Below are positions 19,203-28,157 of a stretch of DNA of 64,000 nucleotides, piece by piece. A program made the translations under genes and the position numbers. The notes under the pieces were generated by a model. It was not told where the DNA came from, made no database searches, and was given only the letters and a program-made list of their open reading frames with translations. Each line of letters starts with the position of its first letter. Position 1 is the first letter of the stretch. This DNA comes from Bradyrhizobium sediminis (GTDB lineage: Bacteria; Pseudomonadota; Alphaproteobacteria; Rhizobiales; Xanthobacteraceae): assembly GCF_018736085.1 (NCBI RefSeq), contig NZ_CP076134.1, positions 2,118,501-2,182,500 on the forward strand, in the 5' to 3' direction.

Positions 19203-20552
19203 CTATTCGGTGGAGTCGAAATCCTCTTCCTTCGAACGCAGAATCCCCGCAAGCGTGCGCAGCGCCGTATCGAGCTGTTCGATCGGAGGCGCCGCCAATG
19301 CCAGCCGCACCGCGTTCGGTGCATGGCCGGGGCTGACCGCAAACGTCGTCGATGGCGTGAGCGCGATATCGCGCCGGGCCGCGGCCGCGACGAAGGTCTG
19401 CGACCGCCAGTGCGAGGGCAAGGTCAGCCAGAGATGGTACGATTTGCTGCTGGTCTGGATCTCGAAACCGGAGAGGCAGGCGACCGCAATCTTCTGACGT
19501 TCCTGCGCATCGATCCGCTTCAACCTGGCAAGCTCGGCCGCCGTGCCGTCGCCCATCAGCTGTTGCGTGGCCGCGAAGGCAAATCCCGACGCGGTCCAGC
19601 CGCCGGAGCGGACTGACGCCATGACGCTTTCGCGCAACCGAGGCGGCGGAACGACGAAGCCGAGCGACAGCCCGGGCGCCACCTTCTTGGAAAGGCTGTC
19701 GAGCACTACGCAACGATCCGGCGCCAGCGCGGCCAATGGCGGCGCGTCGTCGAGAAAGCCGTAGACCATGTCTTCGATGACGGTGAGATCGAGTTTCTCG
19801 ACGACGCGCAGGAGGTCGGCGCGCCGCGCAGGCGGCATGGTGATGCCCAGCGGGTTCTGAATGACGGGTTGAATGTACAGCCCGGACAGATGCGCCTCGC
19901 GGTGCGCTTTCTGCACCGCATCCGGGCGTACGCCGTTTTCGTCCATCGCCAGCGGCACCAGTGTCACGCCGAGCCGGGCGGCGATGCCCTTGATGAACGG
20001 GTAGGTCAGGGTCTCGACGCCGCAGCGGCCGCCGGCCGGCACCACAGCGGCAAGTGCGGCCGCGATGCATTGCCGGCCGTTTGCGGTGAACACCATCTGC
20101 TCCGGCTTGGGCGACCAGTCCCGGTTCTGACGGGCGAGATAATCGGCGGCGACATTCCGCACCGCCTGCGTTCCGATGCTGGTCGCCTGTCGCAATGCGC
20201 CATCGAGCGCCTCGGGCCGGTTCAGTCCCTCGAGGCTCTTTGCGATCAGCGCGGATTGCTTCGGCAGCAGCGGATAGTTGAATTCCAGGTCGATGCGCGC
20301 GCCGCGCGGCTCGGTCGGGGCGGCGATGCCGCGGCGCCCTTCTCCGGAAATGAACGTGCCGCGTCCGACTTCGCCGACCACGAGGCCGCGGCGCAACAGT
20401 TCGGTGTAGACCCGGCTCGCCGTCGAGACGGCGATCCGGCGCTCATAGGCAAAGCTGCGCTGCGGCGGCAGCCGGTCGCCGGGCTTGAGCGCGCCGTTTT
20501 CGATCTCGGCGGCAACGGCGTCGGCAAGCTTCAGGTATTCGAACTTCGACAT
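19203..20552 (-). CDS. MocR-type regulator (GntR winged helix fused to aminotransferase fold)
   Basis: A 449-residue protein. Residues 1-75 form a GntR-type winged helix-turn-helix (GDRLPPQRSFAYERRIAVSTASRVYTEL). The remainder is a fold type I aminotransferase domain with the PLP lysine expected in DSLSKKVAPG near 286 and an NPLG motif. MocR proteins use PLP or its adducts as effector and bind paired direct repeats. It is divergent from a DUF1127 gene, and a 9-bp direct repeat lies at its own start, so self-control and control of the neighbour are likely. Which metabolite it senses cannot be told. Confidence 0.9.
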   Translation of the reverse strand: MSKFEYLKLADAVAAEIENGALKPGDRLPPQRSFAYERRIAVSTASRVYTELLRRGLVVGEVGRGTFISGEGRRGIAAPTEPRGARIDLEFNYPLLPKQSALIAKSLEGLNRPEALDGALRQATSIGTQAVRNVAADYLARQNRDWSPKPEQMVFTANGRQCIAAALAAVVPAGGRCGVETLTYPFIKGIAARLGVTLVPLAMDENGVRPDAVQKAHREAHLSGLYIQPVIQNPLGITMPPARRADLLRVVEKLDLTVIEDMVYGFLDDAPPLAALAPDRCVVLDSLSKKVAPGLSLGFVVPPPRLRESVMASVRSGGWTASGFAFAATQQLMGDGTAAELARLKRIDAQERQKIAVACLSGFEIQTSSKSYHLWLTLPSHWRSQTFVAAAARRDIALTPSTTFAVSPGHAPNAVRLALAAPPIEQLDTALRTLAGILRSKEEDFDSTE

Positions 20553-20554
20553 TA

Positions 20555-20586
20555 TTGCACCGAGAGCAATGTTTCACTTGCACCGA
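20555..20586. promoter_or_regulatory. Putative MocR operator, two direct TTGCACCGA repeats
   Basis: TTGCACCGA occurs at 20555-20563 and again at 20578-20586, a 23-bp period (about two helical turns). The first copy abuts the start codon of the MocR gene. Direct repeats with this kind of spacing are the usual binding sites of GabR/PdxR-type MocR regulators. The assignment to this regulator is inferred from position. Confidence 0.55.
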
Positions 20587-20738
20587 TACATCTACAGGAG
20601 CATTTGAAGCCCATCAAGTCAGCGATTGTACCGAGGAGAGCGAAAGCAATCCGAGGTCACGAAACGCGTGCAGCCGCTGCGACCAGCGTCTCGCGCGAAC
20701 GGCCGCGCTTTGCCGCGCGGAAGCATTGGAGAAGAAAG

Positions 20739-20975
20739 ATGACCATGTTTTCCTCGAGCACCGTTCAACCCGCGATGTCAGGCACGTCGGGCGGATTGGT
20801 CCGCTGGATCGGGATTGGGGCGCACGCTTTGGCCACTTTTTGGGTGCGCCGGGCCGCGATCAAGGCGCTCCGGGAACTGGATGACCGCGCGCTGCGCGAC
20901 ATCGGGCTGCACCGCAGCCAGATCGAGTCCGCGGTCGGCGGCGCATTCAATCCGGATATGGGACGGATGCGGTAA
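20739..20975 (+). CDS. DUF1127 small protein
   Basis: The product is 78 residues. The C-terminal half is the DUF1127 (YjiS-like) signature: RRAAIKALRELDDRALRDIGLHRSQIESAV. A good Shine-Dalgarno (GGAG at 20728-20731) precedes the ATG at 20739. Small Arg-rich DUF1127 proteins in alphaproteobacteria have been linked to RNA and phosphate/carbon metabolism, but this one has no assigned role. It is divergent from the MocR gene and shares its control region. Confidence 0.88.
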   Translation: MTMFSSSTVQPAMSGTSGGLVRWIGIGAHALATFWVRRAAIKALRELDDRALRDIGLHRSQIESAVGGAFNPDMGRMR

Positions 20976-21025
20976 TTCTACTTTGCATGGGGTCGTTTTC
21001 GCGATTTTCTGTAGAGGCGAGGCGC

Positions 21026-21451
21026 TCAGTGCCGCACCACCAGCACCGAGCATTTGGCGTAGCGCACCACATGCCCGGCGTTGGAGCCGAGGAAATAGGT
21101 CCGCATCGCCGGCCGGTGCGACGTCATCACGATCAGGTCGGCCTTCATCGCCGCGGCTTCCTCCAGGATCTCGTGATAGATGCCGCCCTGACGCACCACG
21201 GTCGAGATCCGCGACGGCTCGATGCCGGATTCCCGCGCCACGATGGAGAGCGCCTCCTCGGAGGTTTCGCGCTGCTGGGTGTCGAAATCGGCGGGCACAT
21301 ATTCCGCCAGCATCACCGGCGTCATCGGCAAGACGTTGAGAAGGCGGACCGCGCCGCTCCAGGTCTGCGACAGCGTCGCCGCCGTCGCGATCGCGGGTTT
21401 CGCCAGATCGGTATCGGCGAGATCGATCGGCACGAGAATGGACTTGAACAT
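21026..21451 (-). CDS. Universal stress protein (UspA family)
   Basis: The product is 141 residues with the UspA fold pattern: an N-terminal FKSILVPIDLA strand with Asp, a DLIVMTSHR segment near 105 and a C-terminal GSNAGHVVRYAKCSVLVVRH. The classical G-x2-G part of the ATP-binding motif is replaced by TSHR, so nucleotide binding is uncertain. The ATG at 21451 follows a strong GGAGGGG ribosome site and is preferred over 21463. Confidence 0.9.
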   Translation of the reverse strand: MFKSILVPIDLADTDLAKPAIATAATLSQTWSGAVRLLNVLPMTPVMLAEYVPADFDTQQRETSEEALSIVARESGIEPSRISTVVRQGGIYHEILEEAAAMKADLIVMTSHRPAMRTYFLGSNAGHVVRYAKCSVLVVRH

Positions 21452-21503
21452 CTGCCCCTCCATTTCCGCGATCAGCCTAGCATAAAAACGCCTTGTGTCC
21501 GGC

Positions 21504-22046
21504 TCAGTCGCCCGAAGTTTGCTTCAGGAGCCTCGGGCTGACGAATTTTGCCAGCCGTCCGCGGCGGAAGGCCACGTCGCCCCAGTCGTCGACCTCGAAG
21601 TCGAATATCGCAAGGCCGGATGTCGGCAGATTGTCCGAGAGCGCCTTGCGCCCCGCGGCGTCGCCGCTGCCGGCAAGCATCAGCGCCAGTTCATGCATTC
21701 CGGGATTGTGTCCGACCATCAGCAGGACTTTCGGATCGGTTGTTGCCGCGGCGTGGACGGCTTCCAAAAGTTGCGACGGTTCGGCGCCATAGAGCTCCGG
21801 CGAGAGCTCGACCTTGGGCTGTGGCGCCAGAGCCTTCATCGCCTCCCAGGCGATGTCCCAGGTCTGGTTGGCCCGAACCGCCGTCGATACCAGCACGGAA
21901 TCGGGAAACGGCGGATGCCGGCCGATCCAGCCGCCGATTTCGGCGGCATCGTTGCGGCCGCGGTCGTCCAGCCGGCGGTCCTGGTCGCGGCCCGAGGGCG
22001 CGTCGTGTTCGGTCTTGGCGTGACGCAGCAGCATCAAACGGCGCAT
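21504..22046 (-). CDS. SixA-like phosphohistidine phosphatase (histidine phosphatase family)
   Basis: The product is 180 residues from the ATG at 22046. The catalytic RHAKTEHD motif is at residues 8-15 with His9 as the phosphoryl acceptor; a second active-site histidine is in VGHNPGMHE. These are the SixA hallmarks. SixA-type enzymes remove phosphate from phosphohistidine on Hpt domains or PTS proteins. No partner is adjacent, so its substrate is open. The gene follows the divergently transcribed oxidoreductase gene, 97 bp away. Confidence 0.88.
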   Translation of the reverse strand: MRRLMLLRHAKTEHDAPSGRDQDRRLDDRGRNDAAEIGGWIGRHPPFPDSVLVSTAVRANQTWDIAWEAMKALAPQPKVELSPELYGAEPSQLLEAVHAAATTDPKVLLMVGHNPGMHELALMLAGSGDAAGRKALSDNLPTSGLAIFDFEVDDWGDVAFRRGRLAKFVSPRLLKQTSGD

Positions 22047-22143
22047 GGCGCTATCTCGATTCGTTTCAGGCATCGCGGATTAATGTACAAGCTCATGCCC
22101 GGGACAAGGTGACAAGCGCCGGATCGGTCCGTAAGAAAACGAC

Positions 22144-23580
22144 ATGAGCGAGACTTTCACAAGCGCGACCAACGGAGCCGATGCCGCCGAGATGCCGGCG
22201 CGCTCGCGGCTTTCGTTCGATCTGGATGTCGATATCTGCGTGGTCGGGGCGGGGCTTGCCGGCCTCACGGTGGCGCTGGAGGCCGCGCGGCTCGGCGCCA
22301 GCGTCGCCGTGCTCGAGGGCCGGCATATCGGCTGGAACGCGTCCGGCCATCAACTCGGCACGGTCATGCCGGGTTACGGTCTTCCGATCGGCGAGCTGAT
22401 CGCGCGTATCGGTCTCGATGATGCCCGCGAGCTCTGGTCGCTGTCGAAGGAAGGCGCCGAATATGTCCGGGCCAATGCCACCGAGGAGCAGATTCCGGGC
22501 ATTGCGCTGAGCGAGGGGGCGCTGGAGGTCTCCAATGTCGAGGCCGGCGACGCGTTGATCAGGCGGCTGCAGATGCTCGGCGGGGATTTCGATACCGAAG
22601 TCGAGGGCTGGCAGGTCGACCGCGTGCGCGCCGAGCTCAAGACCGATCATTATTTCCACGGCGTGTATTATCCGAGGGCGTTTCAGGTTGACGGCCGCAG
22701 ATATCTCCACGGTCTTGCCGCGATGGCGCGGCGGGCAGGGGCGCGGATCTTCGAGGACACCCCGGTCGTCAGCATCGATCCCTCTGGCATCCGCAAGCGG
22801 ATCGTCACGCCGTCGGCGCGGCTGCGCGCATCGCATATCGTGCTCGCCGGCAACGTCCATCTCGGCGCGCCGCTGCGGCGGCTGTCGGAGACGCTGCTGC
22901 CGGTCTGGCGCTACGCCGCGGTGACCGAGCCGCTCGGCGGCCGCCTGGCCGAAGCCGTGACGTTCCGGGGATCGGTGAGCGACAGCGACGGCATCGACCA
23001 TTTCCGGATCGTCGAGGGCGACCGGCTGATGTGGGCCAGTCCCGAAACCACCTGGGCGGCGCGGCCGGAGCGCTTTGCGCCCGCGATCCAGCGCCGGATC
23101 CAGACCATCTTCCCGCAACTCGGAAAGGTCGGGATATCAGAGGTCTGGGGCGGAGCGGTCGGGGAGACCGTGCATGGCATGCCGCAGATCGGCCAGTTGC
23201 GTAAGGGGTTGTGGGTCGCCAGCGGCTTCGGCCGCCAGGGTTTGAACACGACGGCGATGGCCGGACTGCTGGTGGCGCGAAGCATCCTGTGGGGCGACGA
23301 GCGCTGGCGGCTGTTCTCGCCGTTCGAACTGGTCTGGGCGGGCGGCGCCATCGGCCGCGCCGCCGGATATGCCATCGGGCTCTGGGGGCGGGGAAGTGCC
23401 GCCGCCGCCGGTGCGCTGGCCCGTTACCGGGAGCGGGCGCGGGTTAAGGAACGGCTGCGCGAGGCGCGTCTGGCCGAGGCCAACCGTCAGGCCGGGACCC
23501 GGCCGCCTCGTCCCCGCCCGCCGCCCGGCCACTCGCCTCCGCAGCCGCCGCCTGCAGCGAATGCTGGCGACGCCGATTGA
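22144..23580 (+). CDS. FAD-dependent oxidoreductase, DAO family
   Basis: A 478-residue protein. After ~28 polar residues the Rossmann motif VVGAGLAGLTVALEAARLG binds FAD. The SGHQLGTVMPGYG segment and the C-terminal WGGAVGETVHGMPQIG / GLWVASGFGRQGLNTTAM blocks are typical of D-amino-acid oxidase-type (COG0665) flavoproteins such as glycine/sarcosine oxidases. Residues ~395-478 form an Arg- then Pro-rich tail (RPPRPRPPPG) that is unusual for the family. No signal peptide is seen. The substrate cannot be predicted. Confidence 0.85.
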   Translation: MSETFTSATNGADAAEMPARSRLSFDLDVDICVVGAGLAGLTVALEAARLGASVAVLEGRHIGWNASGHQLGTVMPGYGLPIGELIARIGLDDARELWSLSKEGAEYVRANATEEQIPGIALSEGALEVSNVEAGDALIRRLQMLGGDFDTEVEGWQVDRVRAELKTDHYFHGVYYPRAFQVDGRRYLHGLAAMARRAGARIFEDTPVVSIDPSGIRKRIVTPSARLRASHIVLAGNVHLGAPLRRLSETLLPVWRYAAVTEPLGGRLAEAVTFRGSVSDSDGIDHFRIVEGDRLMWASPETTWAARPERFAPAIQRRIQTIFPQLGKVGISEVWGGAVGETVHGMPQIGQLRKGLWVASGFGRQGLNTTAMAGLLVARSILWGDERWRLFSPFELVWAGGAIGRAAGYAIGLWGRGSAAAAGALARYRERARVKERLREARLAEANRQAGTRPPRPRPPPGHSPPQPPPAANAGDAD

Positions 23581-23723
23581 CCTCCGCCCTAGACGTCCCC
23601 TCAAGCGGGAGAGGTGGGATCCTCGCAACAAAGTGAGAAATTTCGTTCGATATCCGTGTAACTTCCGTGGGCGCGCGCCGTATTTAGCAGCGAACCGCCA
23701 TTTCGCTTCGCACGGAGACCATC

Positions 23724-24224
23724 ATGATCGACCGCCGTATCCTGCTCGCGTCCGTCGCCAGTTTGCTCGGCCTTGCCGCCTTCCGCTGGCTGCGATCCTC
23801 GCCCGCACAGGCCGCCGAAAAGTTCGAGATCGAGAAGACCGATGCCGAATGGCGCGCGCAGCTGACGCCGCAGCAGTACGAAATCCTGCGCAAGCATGGC
23901 ACCGAACGCCCGGGATCGAGCCCGCTGTTGAAAGAGCACCGCAAGGGCGTCTTCGCCTGCGCCGGCTGCGACCTGCCGCTGTTTTCCTCGGAAACCAAGT
24001 TCGAGAGCGGCACCGGCTGGCCAAGCTTCTATCAGCCGCTGGAGAACGCCCTCGGCAAGACCGAAGACCGCGCCTACGGGATGCTGCGGACCGAAGTGCA
24101 CTGCCGTCGTTGCGGCGGCCATCTCGGTCATGTTTTCGACGACGGGCCGAAGCCGACCGGCCTGCGCTACTGCATCGACGGCTTCGGCCTGGTGTTTCAC
24201 CCGGCCGCAGCCTCGGCGAGCTGA
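23724..24224 (+). CDS. msrB: Peptide-methionine (R)-S-oxide reductase MsrB, exported form
   Basis: The product is 166 residues. A signal peptide (residues 1-31, ending A-Q-A-A) precedes a complete MsrB domain: [12 protein letters not shown], two zinc-binding pairs CAGC and CRRC, GTGWPSF and the catalytic cysteine in [13 protein letters not shown]. It reduces R-methionine sulfoxide in proteins. The leader implies repair of envelope proteins. The residues after the catalytic Cys are IDG where many MsrB proteins have INS. Confidence 0.93.
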   Translation: MIDRRILLASVASLLGLAAFRWLRSSPAQAAEKFEIEKTDAEWRAQLTPQQYEILRKHGTERPGSSPLLKEHRKGVFACAGCDLPLFSSETKFESGTGWPSFYQPLENALGKTEDRAYGMLRTEVHCRRCGGHLGHVFDDGPKPTGLRYCIDGFGLVFHPAAASAS

Positions 24225-24270
24225 TCCTGAGGGCTTGCGCCCGGCAATTGTTGCCCGCCCCGGCAATTGT

Positions 24271-24297
24271 GCCCCGGTCTCTGGACCGGGGCTTTTT
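24271..24297 (+). terminator. Rho-independent terminator after msrB
   Basis: A perfect 9-bp stem (GCCCCGGTC / GACCGGGGC, 24271-24279 with 24284-24292), a TCTG loop and a run of five T follow the msrB gene. Confidence 0.85.
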
Positions 24298-24330
24298 ATT
24301 TAAGTAGCTGATTCATATGGAATTTTAATC

Positions 24331-24345
24331 TGGCATAGCGCTTGC
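24331..24345 (+). promoter_or_regulatory. Sigma-54 promoter for the flgE-flgK-flgL operon
   Basis: TGGCATAGCGCTTGC has GG at 24332-24333 and GC at 24344-24345, ten bases apart, with TGGCA and TTGC matching the -24/-12 consensus. The expected start is near 24357, about 60 bp before flgE. Hook genes of Caulobacter are sigma-54/FlbD dependent, which fits. Confidence 0.75.
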
Positions 24346-24417
24346 GACACTCTCCTTCGATTGCGGCCAAGGTTCCTGGGATCGGCGGCCGCCCGGATTG
24401 AATTTGGAGAAAGTGTC

Positions 24418-26223
24418 ATGGGTATCTTCGGCGCTCTTACGACCTCCGTCTCGGGCCTGCGCGCGCAGTCCTATGCGCTGGAAAACATCTCCGGCAACAT
24501 CGCCAACTCGCAGACCACCGCCTTCAAGCGGATCGACACCAGCTTCCTCGATCTGATCCCGGACACCGGCGTCAACAATCAGCTCGCCGGCAGCGTCACC
24601 ACCGGATCGCGTGAGACCAACACGGTGCAGGGCGACGTGCAGAGCGCGTCGGTGTCCACCTACATGGCGATCAACGGCAGCGGCTTCTTCGTGGTGCAGA
24701 AGCCCGGCAGCTTCACCGACAACCAGCCGGTATTTTCGGGCGTCGACAACTACACCCGCCGCGGCGACTTCGCGCTGGACAAGAACGGCTACCTGGTCAA
24801 CGGCGCGGGCTATTATGTCGAAGGCGTCGGGATCGATCCGGCGACCGGCAACATGACCGGCAGCGTACCGCAGGTTTTGAAGTTCGCCAACGACTTCCTG
24901 CCGGCGGTGCCGACATCGGTGGTGAATTATCGCGCCAACCTGGCGAGCTATCCGCTGACCACCAGGCACGACAATTCCGTTCCGGGCTCGGAATTGCTGC
25001 GGCCGGCGGATTTCGCGTCCGGCAATCCGCGCTCGCTCGGCACGCCGGCAGCGCCTTACGTCGATGCGTCGATCACAGGCGCCGCCAAGAATAACAAGGC
25101 GGCGATCCCGGCGGCGAACACCGCCGCGACGTTATTGTCCGGTGCGATCGGCACGGATTCGCTGACAACGAATTTCGCCGCCGGCGACACCATCACGGTC
25201 AACAGCATCGTCATCACCTTCGTGGCGGCGGGCGCTGTCGGCAACCAGCTCAACGTCACCGACAACATCGGAACGCTGCTGGCCAAGATCGATTCGATCA
25301 CCGGCACGGCAACTGCGTCGTCGATCAACGCCAGTGGCGCCGTTACCCTGCACACCGGCACCACGTCTGATCTGAGCATCACCAGCTCCAACACCACGGC
25401 GTTTGGGGCGCTCGGCCTGACGAGCCCCGTGAGCGTGTTGCGCGGCGGCGGCGGCACGGCCGGCACCGGACAGGTGCTCGGCAGCGATCTCCAGGCCTTC
25501 ATCAACGAATCCGTCAGCGGCGGCGCGGTGACGGCCTACGACATCTCCGGATCGCCAGTCAGCCTGCAACTGCGCTGGGCCAAGGTCGACAGTTCGTCGC
25601 TCGGCGCCGGCCACACGGATACCTGGAACATGTTCTACCAGGTCAACTCCAACGCCACCGGCTCCGACCTCGCCTGGCAGAACGTCAACACCGACTTCAC
25701 TTTCTCGCCGAACGGCCAGATGAACCCGGCGATCGCCGGCATCACCCTGACCGCGCCGACCATCGGCGGCGTGCCGCTCGGCAACGTCGCGATCAACTTC
25801 GGCGCCGGGGGTGTCACCCAGTTCGCCGACTCCAACGGCAACGTGAAAGTCAACCAGATCCAGCAGGATGGCTTTCCGGCGGGGTCACTGCAGACCGTGT
25901 CGGTCGGCGAGAACGGCCGCGTGGTCGGCAACTACTCCAACGGCCGCAACATCGACCTGGCGCAGATCTCGGTCGCGACATTCAACGGCACCAACTTCCT
26001 CAAACGCATCGACGGCGGCGCGTTCGAGGCGACGGACCAGTCCGGCTCGGCGCTGTACGGCAGCGGCGGGACGATCGTCGGCTCGTCGCTGGAAAGCTCC
26101 AACACCGACATTGCCGACGAGTTCACCAAGCTGATCGTCACCCAGCAGGCCTATTCGGCCAACACGAAGGTGATCACCACAGCCAACTCGATGGTTCAGG
26201 ATCTGCTGAACGTGATGCGATAG
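24418..26223 (+). CDS. flgE: Flagellar hook protein FlgE
   Basis: The product is 601 residues, long for FlgE. The N terminus (FGALTTSVSGLRAQSYALENISGNIANSQTT) is the flagellar rod/hook basal-body domain; the C terminus (SNTDIADEFTKLIVTQQAYSANTKVITTANSM) is the matching coiled-coil end. In the middle (about 245-350) is an inserted module with a flagellin/hook IN-like pattern (GDTITVNS, ...LLAKIDSI, ...SINASGAVTLHT). It polymerises into the universal joint outside the cell. The start at 24418 is preferred because it begins with the conserved MGIFGALT. Confidence 0.96.
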   Translation: MGIFGALTTSVSGLRAQSYALENISGNIANSQTTAFKRIDTSFLDLIPDTGVNNQLAGSVTTGSRETNTVQGDVQSASVSTYMAINGSGFFVVQKPGSFTDNQPVFSGVDNYTRRGDFALDKNGYLVNGAGYYVEGVGIDPATGNMTGSVPQVLKFANDFLPAVPTSVVNYRANLASYPLTTRHDNSVPGSELLRPADFASGNPRSLGTPAAPYVDASITGAAKNNKAAIPAANTAATLLSGAIGTDSLTTNFAAGDTITVNSIVITFVAAGAVGNQLNVTDNIGTLLAKIDSITGTATASSINASGAVTLHTGTTSDLSITSSNTTAFGALGLTSPVSVLRGGGGTAGTGQVLGSDLQAFINESVSGGAVTAYDISGSPVSLQLRWAKVDSSSLGAGHTDTWNMFYQVNSNATGSDLAWQNVNTDFTFSPNGQMNPAIAGITLTAPTIGGVPLGNVAINFGAGGVTQFADSNGNVKVNQIQQDGFPAGSLQTVSVGENGRVVGNYSNGRNIDLAQISVATFNGTNFLKRIDGGAFEATDQSGSALYGSGGTIVGSSLESSNTDIADEFTKLIVTQQAYSANTKVITTANSMVQDLLNVMR

Positions 26224-26276
26224 GTCGCGCACATGGACGGCCTGATCCGACAGGGAATTGAAACGAGCAGTTTGTC

Positions 26277-28133
26277 ATGAGTCTCAGTCAAGCCCTTTCG
26301 ATTGCCATGTCGGGACTGCGCGCCAACCAGCTTGGGCTGTCGCTGACCTCGTCGAACGTCGCCAATTCCGACACGCCTGGCTACATCCGCAAGACCGTCA
26401 ACCAGGTGCAGACGGTCTCCGGGGCGATCGGTGCCGGCGTCAGCGTCACCGGCGTCAATCGCGAACTCGACCTGTATCTGCAGCAGCAGATACGCACCGA
26501 GCAGTCCGGCGCGTCGTACGCCGACCTGCGCTCCTCGATTCTGAGCAGCCTGCAGTCGATCTACGGCGCCCCCGGCAACACCGGAACGCTGGAAGCCGCG
26601 TTCAACAATCTGGTCACCGCGGTGCAGGCGCTATCGACCAGCTCCGACAGCCAGTCGGCCCGGATCGGCGTGCTCAATGCAGCGCAGTCGCTGACTCAGC
26701 AGCTCAACAGCATGTCGGGCGGCATCCAGTCGCTGCGCAGCCAGGCGGAATCCGGGCTCAATTCGGCGGTCAACACCGCCAACACCGCGATGCAGCAGAT
26801 CGCCGATCTCAACGCCCAGCTTCAGAGCGGCAACACCACCGATGCCGCGGCCGCGGCCCTGAAGGACCAGCGCGACCAGTATGTCGATCAGTTGTCGCAA
26901 CTGATGGACATCCGCGTCATCGACAACGGCGACAATCAGATCCAGATCTTCACCAATTCCGGCGTGCAACTGGTCGGTGCCCAGGCCTCGACGCTGTCGT
27001 TCAATCCGCAAGGCACGGTAACACCGAACACCCAGTGGGACGCCGACCCGACCAAGAGCACGCTCGGCACCCTCACGCTCAATTTCCCGAACGGCGGTTC
27101 GCTCAACCTGATTCAGACCAATTCGATCCGCTCCGGCACCATCGCCGGCTATCTCGAGCTGCGCGACAACACGCTGGTGCAGGCGCAAACCCAGCTTGAC
27201 CAGTTTGCCGCCAACATGTCGAGCCTGTTGTCCGACAAGACCACGGCGGGAACTGCGGTGAGCTCGGGGCCGTCGAACGGCTTCGATCTCGATCTGTCCG
27301 GCCTGCAGAACGGCAATGTAATCCATCTCACCTATACGGATGCCAGCAACGTCCAGCATCAGCTGTCGCTGCTGCGGGTCGACGATCCGTCGGTGCTGCC
27401 CTTGTCCAACAGCGCCACCACCGATCCCAACGATCAGGTGATCGGTATCGATTTCTCCGCCGGCATGGCTTCGGTGACGAGCCAGCTCAATGCGGCGCTC
27501 GGCTCGGCCGGCCTGCAATTCTCCAACATCGGCTCGACGCTGCGGGTGCTCGACGACGGCTTCGGGACGGCGACCGTGAACGCCGCCTCCGTGACGTCGA
27601 CCACATCATCGCTGCTGGGCGGCAGCGGCGAGGTGCCGTTGTTCACCGACGGCAACAGCCTTTATACCGGCGCGATCACCGCGGCGGGCCAGCAGTCGGT
27701 GGGGCTCGCGGCGCGCATCCGGGTGAACAGCCAGATCGTCGGTGATCCGTCGAAGCTGGTGCAATACAACGCGACGACGTCGTCCGGCGACACCAAGCGG
27801 CCGGATTTCCTTTACCAGCAGCTCACCGCCGGCAAGTCGCTGTATCCGGCGTCGACCGGTTTCGGCACCTCGGCGACGCCGTTCCAGGCGACGCTGTCGA
27901 ATTTCTCGCAGCAGATCGCCAGCGCCCAGGGCCAGTCGGCGGACACCGCCAAGCAGATCGCCGACGGTCAGGACGTGGTGCTGAGCACGCTGCGGGAGAA
28001 GTTCAACACCCAGTCCGGCGTCAACATCGACGAGGAAATGGCGCACTTGCTGTCGCTGCAGAATGCATATGCGGCGAACGCGCGGGTGATGTCGACCGTC
28101 AAGCAGATGTTCGACGCGTTGCTGCAGATCTAA
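26277..28133 (+). CDS. flgK: Flagellar hook-associated protein FlgK (HAP1)
   Basis: The product is 618 residues. The N terminus SLSQALSIAMSGLRANQLGLSLTSSNVANSDTPGYIRK and the C terminus GVNIDEEMAHLLSLQNAYAANARVMSTVKQMFDALL are the paired HAP1 ends. It forms the hook-filament junction with FlgL. It lies 53 bp downstream of flgE and 24 bp before flgL, clearly one operon under the sigma-54 promoter before flgE. Confidence 0.96.
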   Translation: MSLSQALSIAMSGLRANQLGLSLTSSNVANSDTPGYIRKTVNQVQTVSGAIGAGVSVTGVNRELDLYLQQQIRTEQSGASYADLRSSILSSLQSIYGAPGNTGTLEAAFNNLVTAVQALSTSSDSQSARIGVLNAAQSLTQQLNSMSGGIQSLRSQAESGLNSAVNTANTAMQQIADLNAQLQSGNTTDAAAAALKDQRDQYVDQLSQLMDIRVIDNGDNQIQIFTNSGVQLVGAQASTLSFNPQGTVTPNTQWDADPTKSTLGTLTLNFPNGGSLNLIQTNSIRSGTIAGYLELRDNTLVQAQTQLDQFAANMSSLLSDKTTAGTAVSSGPSNGFDLDLSGLQNGNVIHLTYTDASNVQHQLSLLRVDDPSVLPLSNSATTDPNDQVIGIDFSAGMASVTSQLNAALGSAGLQFSNIGSTLRVLDDGFGTATVNAASVTSTTSSLLGGSGEVPLFTDGNSLYTGAITAAGQQSVGLAARIRVNSQIVGDPSKLVQYNATTSSGDTKRPDFLYQQLTAGKSLYPASTGFGTSATPFQATLSNFSQQIASAQGQSADTAKQIADGQDVVLSTLREKFNTQSGVNIDEEMAHLLSLQNAYAANARVMSTVKQMFDALLQI

Positions 28134-28157
28134 CGTTATGTTTTGGAGTAGGACATC

